Below are positions 35,473-44,095 of a DNA stretch of 64,000 bases, piece by piece. Numbering within the stretch: position 1 is the first letter of the stretch; every line of letters starts with the position of its first letter. The position numbers and the translations under genes are program-made. The stretch comes from Halothiobacillus sp. 35-54-62 (GTDB lineage Bacteria; Pseudomonadota; Gammaproteobacteria; Halothiobacillales; Halothiobacillaceae), in assembly GCA_002281295.1 (NCBI GenBank), contig NCFS01000002.1, forward strand, positions 29,304 through 93,303, written 5' to 3'. The notes under the pieces were generated by a model, which was not told the DNA's origin, ran no database searches, and saw only the letters and a list, made by a program, of their open reading frames with translations.

Positions 35473-35514
35473 ATGGGGTCAAAGAAATCAATCGAGTTTG
35501 ACCCCATTGATTTC
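35473..35514. repeat. Overlapping inverted repeats downstream of fur
   Basis: ATGGGGTCAAA (35473-35483) pairs with TTTGACCCCAT (35497-35507), and GAAATCAAT (35484-35492) pairs with ATTGATTTC (35506-35514). The two stems share bases 35506-35507, so full pairing of one excludes full pairing of the other. There is no T run, so it is not an ordinary terminator. It resembles GGGGTCAAA-type repeat elements I recall from other proteobacteria, and may mark the left edge of the inserted cassette block. Confidence 0.8.
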
Positions 35515-35520
35515 AGGCCG

Positions 35521-35568
35521 GGCTTACAACGCCTGCTGTAGCGGGTCAGCTTGAGCGAGGGGTTAGGT
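35521..35568 (-). other. Degenerate attC-like site after the GNAT cassette
   Basis: Read on the minus strand, ACCTAAC begins the site directly after the GNAT stop codon, CGCTCAAGC follows, and GTTGTAAGCC ends it. The first core box fits RYYYAAC; the last deviates from GTTRRRY. About 48 bases long. It would be the recombination site of the acetyltransferase cassette. Confidence 0.6.
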
Positions 35569-35569
35569 A

Positions 35570-36106
35570 TCACCGGAGGTCGCCCGGTACGAGCGAGTAA
35601 ACAAAGGCGCTGTGTGGTACGCCCTGAAAGTACAGGCGGTTCCGCGCTTCACACTCGAGCTTTGCGCCAACTGCCTCGGCAACACGCTTGCTCGCCTGGT
35701 TGTGGGCAAGAACCACAATCTCCAAGCGTGTAAGGCTAAGTTCCCCAAATCCGAGAACCGCAGACTGATGAGCCGCGAACCTTGCGATTCCCTCTCCGGT
35801 TCGTTTCGAGCTGACCCAATAGCCTATGTTGCCAATGCGATAGGCGCGATTGATGTAATTGATGCCTGTTCCGCCAACAACCTCGCCGGTGGTGGAGTCG
35901 AAGACTCCGAGCGGGTACTCGGCACCAGACGCCCACATGTCGCTGGTAGTTTTGATCCAGGCCTCGGCGTCGGACATTGAATAGTTCTTCGAGCACCACG
36001 GCATCCAGTACGCGAGTTCATCGATCGACTCCCGCACAGCCTTGTAGAACGACGGAGCGTCGGTCGGTAGGAGTCTGCGAACGGTATATTTCGGCGGCTG
36101 GAGCAC
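35570..36106 (-). CDS. GNAT acetyltransferase (RimJ/RimL type) in an integron-type cassette
   Basis: A 178-residue protein of the Acetyltransf_3 group. TVRRLLPTDAPSFYKAV begins the fold, PLGVFDSTTGEVVGGTGINYI is the central sheet, the acetyl-CoA loop is RTGEGIA and RLEIVVLAHNQASKRVAEAVG is the family hallmark. Targets may be protein N-termini or small amines. GTG 36106 is preferred (GAGGG six bases upstream); the ATG at 36139 lies inside the attC site. The gene nearly fills the space between two attC-like sites, the normal compact layout of a gene cassette. Confidence 0.88.
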   Translation of the reverse strand: MLQPPKYTVRRLLPTDAPSFYKAVRESIDELAYWMPWCSKNYSMSDAEAWIKTTSDMWASGAEYPLGVFDSTTGEVVGGTGINYINRAYRIGNIGYWVSSKRTGEGIARFAAHQSAVLGFGELSLTRLEIVVLAHNQASKRVAEAVGAKLECEARNRLYFQGVPHSAFVYSLVPGDLR

Positions 36107-36126
36107 CTGATGCCCTCGTTTGTGAT

Positions 36127-36190
36127 GCCTAACGTTCAAAATGAGCGGCGCGCCGCTTTTGGCGCGTCCCTCTCGAATGCCGTGTTAGGG
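36127..36190 (-). other. attC recombination site between two cassettes
   Basis: The plus strand reads GCCTAAC (36127-36133) and ends GTTAGGG (36184-36190), the inverse core boxes of an integron attC. Between them GAG-CGG-CGCGCC and GGCGCG-TCC-CTC form an imperfect stem around a short loop. On the minus strand the cleavable end is G/TTAGGC at 36133/36132. It lies 9 bases after one gene's stop and just before the next gene, exactly where an attC should be. Confidence 0.85.
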
Positions 36191-36199
36191 GGAATGCGT

Positions 36200-36604
36200 T
36201 CAAAGTTCCTCCTTGCAAAGTGCCTTCAGCAAATTTGGCGAGATTGCAGAACCTAGGCTCTTATTCGCTGATAGATAGCCGATTATTTTCTTGTTTTTGA
36301 TAATCATCGGTGGCGTGGATGTGTATTTGTTGAAAGGCGAGTATGAGCTGTATTCACTTCCAAACGTCCCATACTGATTCCAGATGGAATTACTGCTGTA
36401 TTCGCTTCCATGGGTTCCGTAATCGTTGAAGATGGACTTACTGTCATATGCGTTCGTTATCTTACCGAGAAAGGTGTTCTCGTCATCTTGAGCAATGATG
36501 ACCGCGCCGGAAACGACAGAACAAACATCTTCGCCAGCAGATACTGCCGCCGGAAATAGCTGTGCTATGGCCAGCAGAAATATTGCAAGGATGCGTGTAC
36601 TCAT
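36200..36604 (-). CDS. Secreted protein with YGTxGSEYSS repeats, cassette-borne
   Basis: A 134-residue protein with a signal peptide ending near residue 23 (AAVSA). The mature part has two clear repeats, SIFNDYGTHGSEYSS and SIWNQYGTFGSEYSS, then a third partial one (SPFNKYTSTPPMI), followed by NKKIIGYLSANKSLGSAISPNLL. Comparable repeat proteins occur widely in bacteria without known function. GTTAAGGGGAATT directly precedes ATG 36604, matching a cassette junction, and an attC lies just after the stop, so this is the second cassette. Confidence 0.8.
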   Translation of the reverse strand: MSTRILAIFLLAIAQLFPAAVSAGEDVCSVVSGAVIIAQDDENTFLGKITNAYDSKSIFNDYGTHGSEYSSNSIWNQYGTFGSEYSSYSPFNKYTSTPPMIIKNKKIIGYLSANKSLGSAISPNLLKALCKEEL

Positions 36605-37015
36605 AATTCCCCTTAACGTGTAATAGATAGCTTGCCAAGTGTCTATCTAAATTCAGAGCCAATGTAGCATTCTGATTTTATGGTGACAACAAAAAATAGG
36701 GCGTTTTTTATGAGCTTAAACACACCGCCCGCGCCTGTGCCGAAGTTGCTTGATTTGGTGTGTATCACATTCGGGTGAAGCTGTACGGCATTGGCACGGA
36801 AGCATCTTAAAGTGCAGTAGATTAAACGTTTTATTGTGTTTTATAACAAGCGGTATTCGCGTGAGATGGGGCGGGCGAGGTTGATGCATTTGGCGGTTAA
36901 TTTTTTATATTGTATTTTGAATTTAACTATTATCTTTGATTAAATAATTAATTAACTCGTCTTGAATTAATCTATTATGCTTGATTGAGAAATTAATTAA
37001 CGCGCCCAAGGGTTT
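36605..37015. other. Gene-free spacer at the right edge of the cassette block
   Basis: Next to the cassette start (G/TTAAGG, 36617/36616) lies a dyad TAGATAG (36624-36630) and CTATCTA (36643-36649) with CTTGCCAAG between, possibly a diverged attC or attI. The middle (36700-36900) shows nothing I can identify. An AT-rich 45-base tandem duplication ends the spacer before the recN stop. No integrase gene is present. Confidence 0.6.
36917..37006. repeat. Two imperfect 45-base tandem repeats
   Basis: Units 36917-36961 and 36962-37006 match at 36 of 45 positions; both start TTGAATT and contain AATTAATTAAC near the end. They are AT-rich and sit directly after the recN stop codon. Function unknown; they may be remnants of the insertion that separated fur from recN. 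Confidence 0.85.
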
Positions 37016-38698
37016 TTAATGCGGAGTTTTAAGCATTTCTGTTGCCAGTGCGCGGGTTTGCGCGCTAATTTCAACGCCGCCCATCATGCGGGCAATTTCT
37101 TCGATTCGGGCTTGTTTATCTAGCGGCACGATGGTGGTGATGGTGCCTGCGGCTTTGTGATGCTTTTGCACTTGAATTTGATGCTGCCCTTGCGCGGCGA
37201 CTTGCGGCAGGTGGGTTACGCAGAATACTTGCCGCGTTTGCCCCAGTGCGCGCAGGTGCCGCCCTACTATTTCTGCAATGGCGCCGCCGATTCCGGTATC
37301 GACTTCATCGAAAATAAAGGTTTCGACGGGGTCGAATGCGGCGGTTAGGGTTTTAAACGCTAAGCTGACGCGGGCTAACTCGCCGCCGGAGGCGATTTGA
37401 TCGAGTGGCTGCGGCGGTTGGCCTAAGTTGGCGCTAATCATAAAGCTTATGTCGTCTGTGCCGTGTTCGCTGCGGGATTCGGTGGGTTCGGGCGCATTGG
37501 GGTGGATAGGGCTTATGGCGATTTCGATTTGGCCGTGCGGCATGCCGAGCTGGCGAATGGCGCCGGTGACGGAATCGCCGAGCGTTTTGGCGGCTTTGTG
37601 CCGCGCGGCGGAGATGTTTAAGGCCAGCGCATCATAGGTTTGGGTGAGTGCGGTGATGCGTTCATCTAAGTTTGCGCTTAGCGCCTCATCGCTATCGAGC
37701 AGGGCGGCCTCATGGCGCAAGGCGGTGATGTAGTCATCCAGCTGTTCGGGCGGGGTGCGGTGTTTGCGCGCTAGCTGATGGAGTTGATCGAGGCGTTTTT
37801 GTACGCGATCGAGTTGGGCGGGGTCGTCGTCGGTGGTATCTAGGCGGTCGCGGAGGTTTTCGGCGGTGTCGGTGATGTGTATTTGTGCCGATTCGAGCGC
37901 TTCAATGAGGGGCGCGAGGCTGTCATCTAACGCCAGTAGCCGGCTTAATGCGTGTTGCGCTTGGCCGAGTTGATCGTGCACATTGCGCTCGCCATCGAAG
38001 AGTTGTTCAAGCTGGGTGGCGAGCACGCTGCGCCATTCATCTTGCCTGGATAAGCGGGTGAGCTGTTGGTGGCGTAGGTTGAATTCATCGGTTTCGGGGG
38101 CGATTTGATCGATTTCTTCTAGCTGAAAGGCGAGCAAGGCGCGGCGATCTTCTCGATTTTTTTGCGCCAGCAGGATGTGCGCTTGTTGCGTTTGCAGTTT
38201 GCGTAACTCGCGGGCGGTGTGGCCAAGGGTTTGGGTTTCACTGGCTAGGCCGGCAAAGCTATCGAGTAAGTCGCGCTGATAGCGTTTTTCGAGCAATTTT
38301 TGGTTGTGGTGCTGGCCGTGTACGTCAATAAGCAAGCGGCTGAGGGTTTTGAGCAGGGCGGCGGGGCTGGGGCGGCCATTAATCCAAATTTTGCCGCGCC
38401 CTTCCCGATTTAAGCTGCGCCGAATAATGAGCTCATCGTCTTCGATGGCTTGTTCGCGCAAAAACTCGGCAACTGGCCCCGTTTGGGCAAAACTAAATAC
38501 GCCGATGACCTCGGCCTCATCACAGCCCGCGCGGATTAATTGGATATTGGCGCGATCACCCTGAATTAAGCCAATCGCATCAATCAAGATTGATTTGCCC
38601 GCACCCGTTTCGCCGGTGAGGGTGGTCATGCCGGGGGCAAAGTGGAGTTCGAGTTCATCAATTAACGCGATGTGACGAATGGTGAGAGAAATCAGCAT
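37016..38698 (-). CDS. recN: DNA repair protein RecN
   Basis: SMC-like ATPase that acts early in double-strand-break repair. The 560-residue protein has Walker A GETGAGKSILIDAI at residues 30-37, a central helical coiled-coil region (about 150-370), the ABC-type signature ASGGELARVSLA and Walker B TFIFDEVDTGIGG. In pseudomonads recN adjoins fur; here about 1.57 kb containing the cassette block separates them. NadK lies upstream on the same strand with a 63-base gap. Confidence 0.97.
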   Translation of the reverse strand: MLISLTIRHIALIDELELHFAPGMTTLTGETGAGKSILIDAIGLIQGDRANIQLIRAGCDEAEVIGVFSFAQTGPVAEFLREQAIEDDELIIRRSLNREGRGKIWINGRPSPAALLKTLSRLLIDVHGQHHNQKLLEKRYQRDLLDSFAGLASETQTLGHTARELRKLQTQQAHILLAQKNREDRRALLAFQLEEIDQIAPETDEFNLRHQQLTRLSRQDEWRSVLATQLEQLFDGERNVHDQLGQAQHALSRLLALDDSLAPLIEALESAQIHITDTAENLRDRLDTTDDDPAQLDRVQKRLDQLHQLARKHRTPPEQLDDYITALRHEAALLDSDEALSANLDERITALTQTYDALALNISAARHKAAKTLGDSVTGAIRQLGMPHGQIEIAISPIHPNAPEPTESRSEHGTDDISFMISANLGQPPQPLDQIASGGELARVSLAFKTLTAAFDPVETFIFDEVDTGIGGAIAEIVGRHLRALGQTRQVFCVTHLPQVAAQGQHQIQVQKHHKAAGTITTIVPLDKQARIEEIARMMGGVEISAQTRALATEMLKTPH

Positions 38699-38761
38699 AA
38701 AAAATCAGCCTGGTGAAAATTTAACGCGCGGGTATGGGGAACATGATGGCGGGTGCCGCCC

Positions 38762-39772
38762 TTAGCCACTTTGCTCGCCCCAGCACAGCTTGGTGCGTAA
38801 CAAGGCGTAATAATCGTGGTTGCAGGGGTGAATGAGCCGAATATCATGATCGTGGCGCCGAATTACCAAGCTATCTCCTACCTCGAGCGGGTGATTGATT
38901 TGGCCATCAAAGCTCATAACCCCCCCCCCGCGTGATTGGGGTTTGGGCGTAATTTCAATGACATGCTGGCTGCTGACCACAATGGGGCGATAACTTAAAG
39001 TGTGTGGGCAAATCGAGACGATCCCAATGGCCGCTAAATCGGGCGCAATCAGCGGCCCGCCGGCAGATAAAGCATAGGCGGTTGAGCCGGTGGGGGTGCA
39101 GACCACGACGCCATCGGAGCGTTGCTGATTGAGCAAAACGCCATTAATGTACATTTCAAACTCCACCATGCGGGCGGGGTCGCGCATCTTAAAGGTGATG
39201 TCATTTAACGCGACCGCGTTCATCAGGCGGGTTTCGCCGCGCATTAAGGTGCCTTCCAGTAAAAAACGCCGATCCTCAATAAAATGCCCGCGCAACATGG
39301 CCTCTAAATAGAGCTTGAGATCGCTGGGGCGCACATCCACCAAAAAGCCTAAACGGCCTAAATTCACCCCCATGATGGGGATGCCCCATTGGCTCAAGGT
39401 GCGGGCGGCATTGAGCAAGGTGCCATCACCGCCGAGGACAATAATTAAATCGCGATCAGGCTGGTTGCGCTCAAACCGCGCCGGATGCAGGTTATGAACC
39501 GGGCTATCGCAGGATTCCTCCAGCGCCCAATCAATAGCCAAGCTATCTAGGATATGCACCAGTTTTTGAAAAACTTTTTTTATCGCCTCGTCGGCAAAAG
39601 GCTTGGTGATAATGCCCACTTTGTGAAAAACGGGCAGCGCTTGGGGGCGGGTGCTCGCGGGCAAGCCCCCCTGGGCGGCAGCCGGGGCGATAACCGGCTG
39701 ATCCGCTGGGTTAAGGGAAAGCGGCGCGGTTTGGGGCGTGCGTGCGTTCTTGGTTTTGGGATTGTCGGCCAC
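38762..39772 (-). CDS. nadK: NAD kinase
   Basis: Phosphorylates NAD to NADP, supplying reductant carrier for biosynthesis, including the Calvin cycle where NADPH is used. The catalytic motif LGGDGTLLNAAR is near residue 113, with NLGRLGFLVD, the NAD-binding NQQRSDGVVVCTPTGSTAYALSAGGP and FDGQINHPL. The 336-residue length includes about 48 extra N-terminal residues rich in Ala and Pro before FHKVGIITKP, so the true start may be further in. It is divergent from grpE. Confidence 0.95.
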   Translation of the reverse strand: MADNPKTKNARTPQTAPLSLNPADQPVIAPAAAQGGLPASTRPQALPVFHKVGIITKPFADEAIKKVFQKLVHILDSLAIDWALEESCDSPVHNLHPARFERNQPDRDLIIVLGGDGTLLNAARTLSQWGIPIMGVNLGRLGFLVDVRPSDLKLYLEAMLRGHFIEDRRFLLEGTLMRGETRLMNAVALNDITFKMRDPARMVEFEMYINGVLLNQQRSDGVVVCTPTGSTAYALSAGGPLIAPDLAAIGIVSICPHTLSYRPIVVSSQHVIEITPKPQSRGGGVMSFDGQINHPLEVGDSLVIRRHDHDIRLIHPCNHDYYALLRTKLCWGEQSG

Positions 39773-39858
39773 AACGTTAAACCTGCAATGTCGGCATGAG
39801 AGAAAAGTATACCGATGAATATACCCCGCTTTGTTCGCCTAATGTTTATAAACCGTAT

Positions 39859-39886
39859 CTTGAAATTTTTTTAACTCGCCCCAAAC
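39859..39886 (+). promoter_or_regulatory. Heat-shock (sigma32-type) promoter for grpE-dnaK-dnaJ
   Basis: CTTGAA (39859-39864) is followed after 14 bases by CCCCAAAC (39879-39886), close to the sigma32 consensus CTTGAA and CCCCATNT. It is about 98 bases upstream of the grpE start. A short direct repeat (TAGGTCTTTGG twice) lies in the leader at about 39904-39926. Confidence 0.85.
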
Positions 39887-39983
39887 TCCCTGCAATAACC
39901 CCAGTAGGTCTTTGGTAGGTCTTTGGCAGGCTGGGCGACGATCTTGATTTTACCTTTGTTTTAATCCACCCGAGGAGCACAGC

Positions 39984-40511
39984 ATGACGGAACATTCCGA
40001 ACAGCCCGCCCAAGCCGAACACCCCCTAGAAACCCCAAAAAATGAGGGCATGGGAGCGGCCGATACCGAGCTTGCCGATAAACTCGCTGAACGTGAGCAA
40101 GAAATTTTGCGCTTGCATGCGGAAATGGACAATTTGCGCAAACGCGTTGAGCGCGATATGGATAACGCCCGAAAATTTGCCTTAGAGCGCTTTGTCGATG
40201 GCTTATTACCGGTAGCCGATTCGTTGGAAATGGGCCTGCAGGCCAGTGAAAACCCGAACACAACGCTTGAAGCGATGCGTGAAGGCAGCCAAATGACGCT
40301 GAATGTGTTTATGCAAACACTAGAAAAATTTGGTGTTACCCCGGTGCATCCCATAGGTGAGCGTTTTAATCCTGAGCACCATCAAGCCATTTCGGTGCAA
40401 CCGCATGAAGGCCCCGCTGATCATGTGGTTAGCGTTATGCAAAAAGGGTTTTTGCTGAAAGATCGTCTGGTGCGGCCGGCGTTGGTCGTGGTGTCAAAAT
40501 CGGCAGAGTAA
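39984..40511 (+). CDS. grpE: Nucleotide exchange factor GrpE
   Basis: Releases ADP from DnaK and acts as the thermosensor of the chaperone cycle. The 175-residue protein has an acidic N-terminus, a long helix (about residues 30-80, LAEREQEILRLHAEMDNLRKRVERD) and the beta domain with GERFNPEHHQAISV and VVSVMQKGFLLKDRLVRPALVVVSK. CGAGGAGCACAGC precedes ATG 39984. It is first in grpE-dnaK-dnaJ, behind a sigma32-type promoter. Confidence 0.97.
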   Translation: MTEHSEQPAQAEHPLETPKNEGMGAADTELADKLAEREQEILRLHAEMDNLRKRVERDMDNARKFALERFVDGLLPVADSLEMGLQASENPNTTLEAMREGSQMTLNVFMQTLEKFGVTPVHPIGERFNPEHHQAISVQPHEGPADHVVSVMQKGFLLKDRLVRPALVVVSKSAE

Positions 40512-40631
40512 GGGGTGTCACCGCGTGCCGACTCTTGAAAAATCAAGCTCAGTCCGCACATATCAGCCTGTAGCGATAAGTGCGCGGCATGATTGATAAG
40601 CAACACATTTTTAAATTTGAGGAAGAACAGC

Positions 40632-42542
40632 ATGGCTAAAATTATTGGGATTGATTTGGGCACCACAAATTCGTGCGTGGCCATTATGGAAGGCAAAACG
40701 GCGAAAGTGATCGAGAACGCGGAAGGCGCCCGCACCACGCCATCGATTGTGGCCTACGCGACAGACGGCGAAATTTTGGTCGGCCAACCGGCAAAACGCC
40801 AAGCAGTCACCAACCCCAAAAACACCCTGTATGCGGTTAAGCGGTTAATTGGTCGCCGTTTTGAAGAAGATGCGGTGCAAAAAGACATTAAATTAATGCC
40901 TTATGAAATTGTTAAAGCCGATAACGGCGATGCCTGGGTATCGGTGAATGGTCGCAAAATGGCGCCGCCTGAGATTTCTGCCCGCGTTTTGATGAAAATC
41001 AAAAAAGATGTCGAGGCGTATTTGGGTGAAGAAGTCACCGAAGCGGTCATCACCGTGCCCGCATACTTTAACGATAGCCAACGCCAAGCCACCAAAGATG
41101 CGGGGCGAATCGCCGGTTTAGATGTGAAGCGGATTATCAACGAGCCAACCGCTGCGGCATTGGCCTATGGTATTGATAAAAAAGATAATATTGACCGTAA
41201 AATTGCGGTGTACGACTTGGGTGGCGGCACATTTGATGTGTCGATCATTGAAGTGGCCAACATTGATGGTGAAAAACAGTTTGAAGTGCTGTCAACCAAT
41301 GGCGATACCTTTTTGGGTGGCGAAGATTTCGATAACCGCTTGATTGATTTCTTGGTTGACGAGTTCAAAAAAGAGCAGGGCGTGAATTTGGCTAACGATG
41401 CTTTGGCAATGCAGCGGCTGAAAGAGGGCGCAGAAAAAGCAAAAATTGAGCTGTCCTCCACCGAGCAAACCGATGTGAATTTGCCCTACATCACCGCCGA
41501 TGCGAGTGGTCCTAAGCACATGAACATCCGTTTAACGCGCGCCAAGCTTGAATCGCTGGTCGATGATTTAATTACGCGCACCATCGAGCCCTGCAAAATG
41601 GCCGTGAAAGATGCGGGTGTGTCTTTAAGCGATATTGATGAGGTGATTTTGGTCGGCGGCCAATCGCGCATGCCTAAAGTGCGTGAAGCGGTCAAAAACT
41701 TCTTTGGCAAAGAGCCGCGTAAAGATGTTAACCCCGATGAAGCCGTCGCCGTGGGCGCTGCGATTCAGGGCGGCGTGTTGTCTGGCAGCGTGAGCGATGT
41801 CTTGCTGCTGGATGTGACCCCGCTCTCGCTCGGGATTGAAACCATGGGTGGCGTGATGACCAAACTCATCGAGAAAAACACCACCATCCCCACCAAAGCT
41901 GGCCAAGTGTTCTCAACGGCCGATGACAACCAAAACGCGGTTACCGTGCATGTGTTGCAAGGCGAGCGCGAAATTGCCTCGGGTAATAAATCGCTGGGTC
42001 GGTTCGATTTAACCGATATTCCCTCCGCACCGCGCGGTATGCCGCAAATTGAAGTCACCTTCGATATTGATGCGAATGGTATTTTGAACGTGTCGGCCAA
42101 AGATAAAGGCACTGGCAAAGAGCAGAAGATTGTGATTAAAGCCAACTCAGGCTTATCGGATGATGAAGTGCAGCGCATGGTGGATGACGCCGCAGCGCAC
42201 GCCGATGAAGATCGCAAATTGCGTGAATTGGTCGATGTGCGTAACCAAGGCGATGGGTTAATTCACACCGTTGAAAAAACCATGAAAGAATCGGGCGAAT
42301 CGCTGACAGACGCCGATAAGCAACCCGCAACCGATGCCATTGCGGCCTTGCGCGCCGCGATGAAAGGCGATAACAAAGCCGATATCGAAGCGAAAATTGA
42401 GGCATTAGGCCAAGCCTCTACCGCGCTGATGCAAAAAGCCAGCGCGCAACCGCAAGAAGCAGGTGCGGCGGCATCATCGGCATCCAAAGATGACGATGTG
42501 GTGGATGCAGAATTTGAAGAAGTGAAAGACGATAAGAAATAA
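40632..42542 (+). CDS. dnaK: Chaperone DnaK (Hsp70)
   Basis: ATP-driven chaperone that binds unfolded segments with DnaJ and GrpE. The 636-residue protein begins [17 protein letters not shown] at ATG 40632, with GAGGAAG upstream; the frame opens earlier at 40593 but without a ribosome site. [15 protein letters not shown] and [12 protein letters not shown] are the other Hsp70 signatures, and the tail ends [15 protein letters not shown]. It follows grpE by 120 bases; a double hairpin downstream reduces read-through to dnaJ. Confidence 0.98.
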   Translation: MAKIIGIDLGTTNSCVAIMEGKTAKVIENAEGARTTPSIVAYATDGEILVGQPAKRQAVTNPKNTLYAVKRLIGRRFEEDAVQKDIKLMPYEIVKADNGDAWVSVNGRKMAPPEISARVLMKIKKDVEAYLGEEVTEAVITVPAYFNDSQRQATKDAGRIAGLDVKRIINEPTAAALAYGIDKKDNIDRKIAVYDLGGGTFDVSIIEVANIDGEKQFEVLSTNGDTFLGGEDFDNRLIDFLVDEFKKEQGVNLANDALAMQRLKEGAEKAKIELSSTEQTDVNLPYITADASGPKHMNIRLTRAKLESLVDDLITRTIEPCKMAVKDAGVSLSDIDEVILVGGQSRMPKVREAVKNFFGKEPRKDVNPDEAVAVGAAIQGGVLSGSVSDVLLLDVTPLSLGIETMGGVMTKLIEKNTTIPTKAGQVFSTADDNQNAVTVHVLQGEREIASGNKSLGRFDLTDIPSAPRGMPQIEVTFDIDANGILNVSAKDKGTGKEQKIVIKANSGLSDDEVQRMVDDAAAHADEDRKLRELVDVRNQGDGLIHTVEKTMKESGESLTDADKQPATDAIAALRAAMKGDNKADIEAKIEALGQASTALMQKASAQPQEAGAAASSASKDDDVVDAEFEEVKDDKK

Positions 42543-42553
42543 GCATCAATTGC

Positions 42554-42617
42554 GCTGATTTTTGTTCAGAAAATCAGCAACATCCGCACGCGACTTGGGT
42601 TCGTGCGGATTTTTTTT
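42554..42617 (+). terminator. Double hairpin terminator after dnaK
   Basis: First stem GCTGATTTT/AAAATCAGC (42554-42562 and 42570-42578), second ATCCGCACG/CGTGCGGAT (42582-42590 and 42602-42610) running into eight T residues. Because dnaJ follows on the same strand, it probably lowers rather than abolishes dnaJ transcription. Confidence 0.88.
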
Positions 42618-42739
42618 AGATTACTCGAAAAGCCAAACAAATAATTAGGCAGAAGCCTACATTGGCTCTTCGAGTGATTTTTATCGACTAAGTGAATCTG
42701 CAATAATGCGGGTAATTATTTATATTTTTTGAGCAAACC

Positions 42740-43885
42740 ATGGCAAAGCGTTGTTATTACGAAATTTTAGAAGTTGAGCGCACCGTATCAAGCGATGAGC
42801 TGAAAAAATCTTATCGACGATTAGCGATGAAATTCCATCCCGATCGCAACCCCGATGACCCCACCGCTGAAGAAAAATTCAAAGAGGCGAAAGAAGCCTT
42901 TGAGGCTTTATCTGATCCGCAAAAACGGGCCGCGTACGATCAGTTCGGCCACGCGGGTGTCAACCAAGGCGGGGGCGGGGGCGCCGGGTTTGGCGGCGGC
43001 GCTGGGTTTGCCGATATCTTTGGCGAAGTGTTCGGGGATATATTCGGCGGCGGTGGCGGCGGGCGTTCGCGCGCCTATCGCGGCGCTGATATGCAATACA
43101 ACCTCAATATCACCTTGGAGGAAGCGGTTCGCGGCACCACGGTGGATATTCAAATCCCGACGAGCGAAGAATGCGGCGTCTGCCATGGCTCGGGTGCTAA
43201 ACCCGGTACGGGTAAAAAATCCTGTGGCACCTGCAAAGGCGCCGGCGTCGTGCGGGTTCAGCAGGGGTTTTTTGCGATTCAGCAAGCCTGCCCGACTTGC
43301 GGGGGCAGCGGTGAGCTTATTGAAGACCCCTGCACGGCGTGTCGGGGCGCTGGGCGCATTGAGACTAAAAAAACGCTCAGCATTAAAATTCCGCCTGGCG
43401 TGGATACGGGCGATCGGTTGCGGCACACCGGTGAGGGCGGACCCGGTGAACAGGGTGGCCCCAATGGGGATTTGTACATTTTAATTGAGGTAAAACCGCA
43501 CCCGATTTTCAAACGCAACGATGCCGATTTGCTGTGCGACATGCCCATTAGTTTTGTTACGGCCGCCTTGGGTGGCGAGATTGAAGTGCCCACACTCGAT
43601 GGCCGGGTCGATCTTAAAATTCCCGCCGAAACGCAAACCGGCAAAGTATTCCGCCTGCGCGGCAAAGGGGTGCAGCCCGTGCGGGGTGGCTCGCCGGGGG
43701 ATTTGCTCGTAAGCGTGCATCTTGAAACGCCGGTTAAGCTCACCCCCGAACAGCGCGAATTGCTGCTGGCTTTTGAGCAATCGCTCACCGGTGGCGCCAG
43801 TGGCCTTGCCGAACAACATCGCCCGCGCGAACGCTCGTTTTTAGATTCGGTGAAACGGTTTTTCGATGATCTTCGGGGCGAATAA
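42740..43885 (+). CDS. dnaJ: Co-chaperone DnaJ (Hsp40)
   Basis: Delivers substrates to DnaK and stimulates its ATPase. The 381-residue protein has an N-terminal J domain with HPDRNPDD, a Gly/Phe-rich region (about 75-115), four zinc-finger repeats ([32 protein letters not shown]) and a C-terminal substrate domain. Start ATG 42740. It is type I DnaJ of normal length. Confidence 0.98.
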   Translation: MAKRCYYEILEVERTVSSDELKKSYRRLAMKFHPDRNPDDPTAEEKFKEAKEAFEALSDPQKRAAYDQFGHAGVNQGGGGGAGFGGGAGFADIFGEVFGDIFGGGGGGRSRAYRGADMQYNLNITLEEAVRGTTVDIQIPTSEECGVCHGSGAKPGTGKKSCGTCKGAGVVRVQQGFFAIQQACPTCGGSGELIEDPCTACRGAGRIETKKTLSIKIPPGVDTGDRLRHTGEGGPGEQGGPNGDLYILIEVKPHPIFKRNDADLLCDMPISFVTAALGGEIEVPTLDGRVDLKIPAETQTGKVFRLRGKGVQPVRGGSPGDLLVSVHLETPVKLTPEQRELLLAFEQSLTGGASGLAEQHRPRERSFLDSVKRFFDDLRGE

Positions 43886-43980
43886 CCCAATCGATGGGCG
43901 ATTGGCGCCGCTGTGGTCTGAATCGTTGATTCTATCGCGGTTTCGCTTTGAGCCCTTCGGTAGGGTTAAGGGCTTAAAAG

Positions 43981-44009
43981 TTGACATTTTGACTTAACCT
44001 TAATATATT
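43981..44009 (+). promoter_or_regulatory. Strong sigma70-type promoter for the rimP-nusA-infB operon
   Basis: A perfect -35 TTGACA (43981-43986), 17-base spacer and -10 TATATT (44004-44009). Transcription would start near 44016, about 80 bases upstream of rimP. Confidence 0.85.
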
Positions 44010-44040
44010 CCGCATCCCGCGATCAAAGATAAAAGAAAAC

Positions 44041-44063
44041 CGGGCCCCAAATGGGGCTTTTTT
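44041..44063 (+). terminator. Terminator-like hairpin in the rimP leader
   Basis: GCCCC (44044-44048) pairs with GGGGC (44053-44057) around AAAT and is followed by TTTTTT. It lies between the promoter at 43981-44009 and the rimP start, so it would end most transcripts after about 45 bases unless read through. This suggests attenuation of the operon that encodes NusA, itself a termination factor. Confidence 0.75.
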
Positions 44064-44095
44064 ATTTTGCGTAAATTTTAAGAGAAAAAGCCGCT

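Noticed and set aside
43886..44095. tRNA gene upstream of rimP (as metY in E. coli)
   Set aside because: No tRNA arms or CCA-type 3' end are visible in this spacer; it holds a promoter and hairpin.
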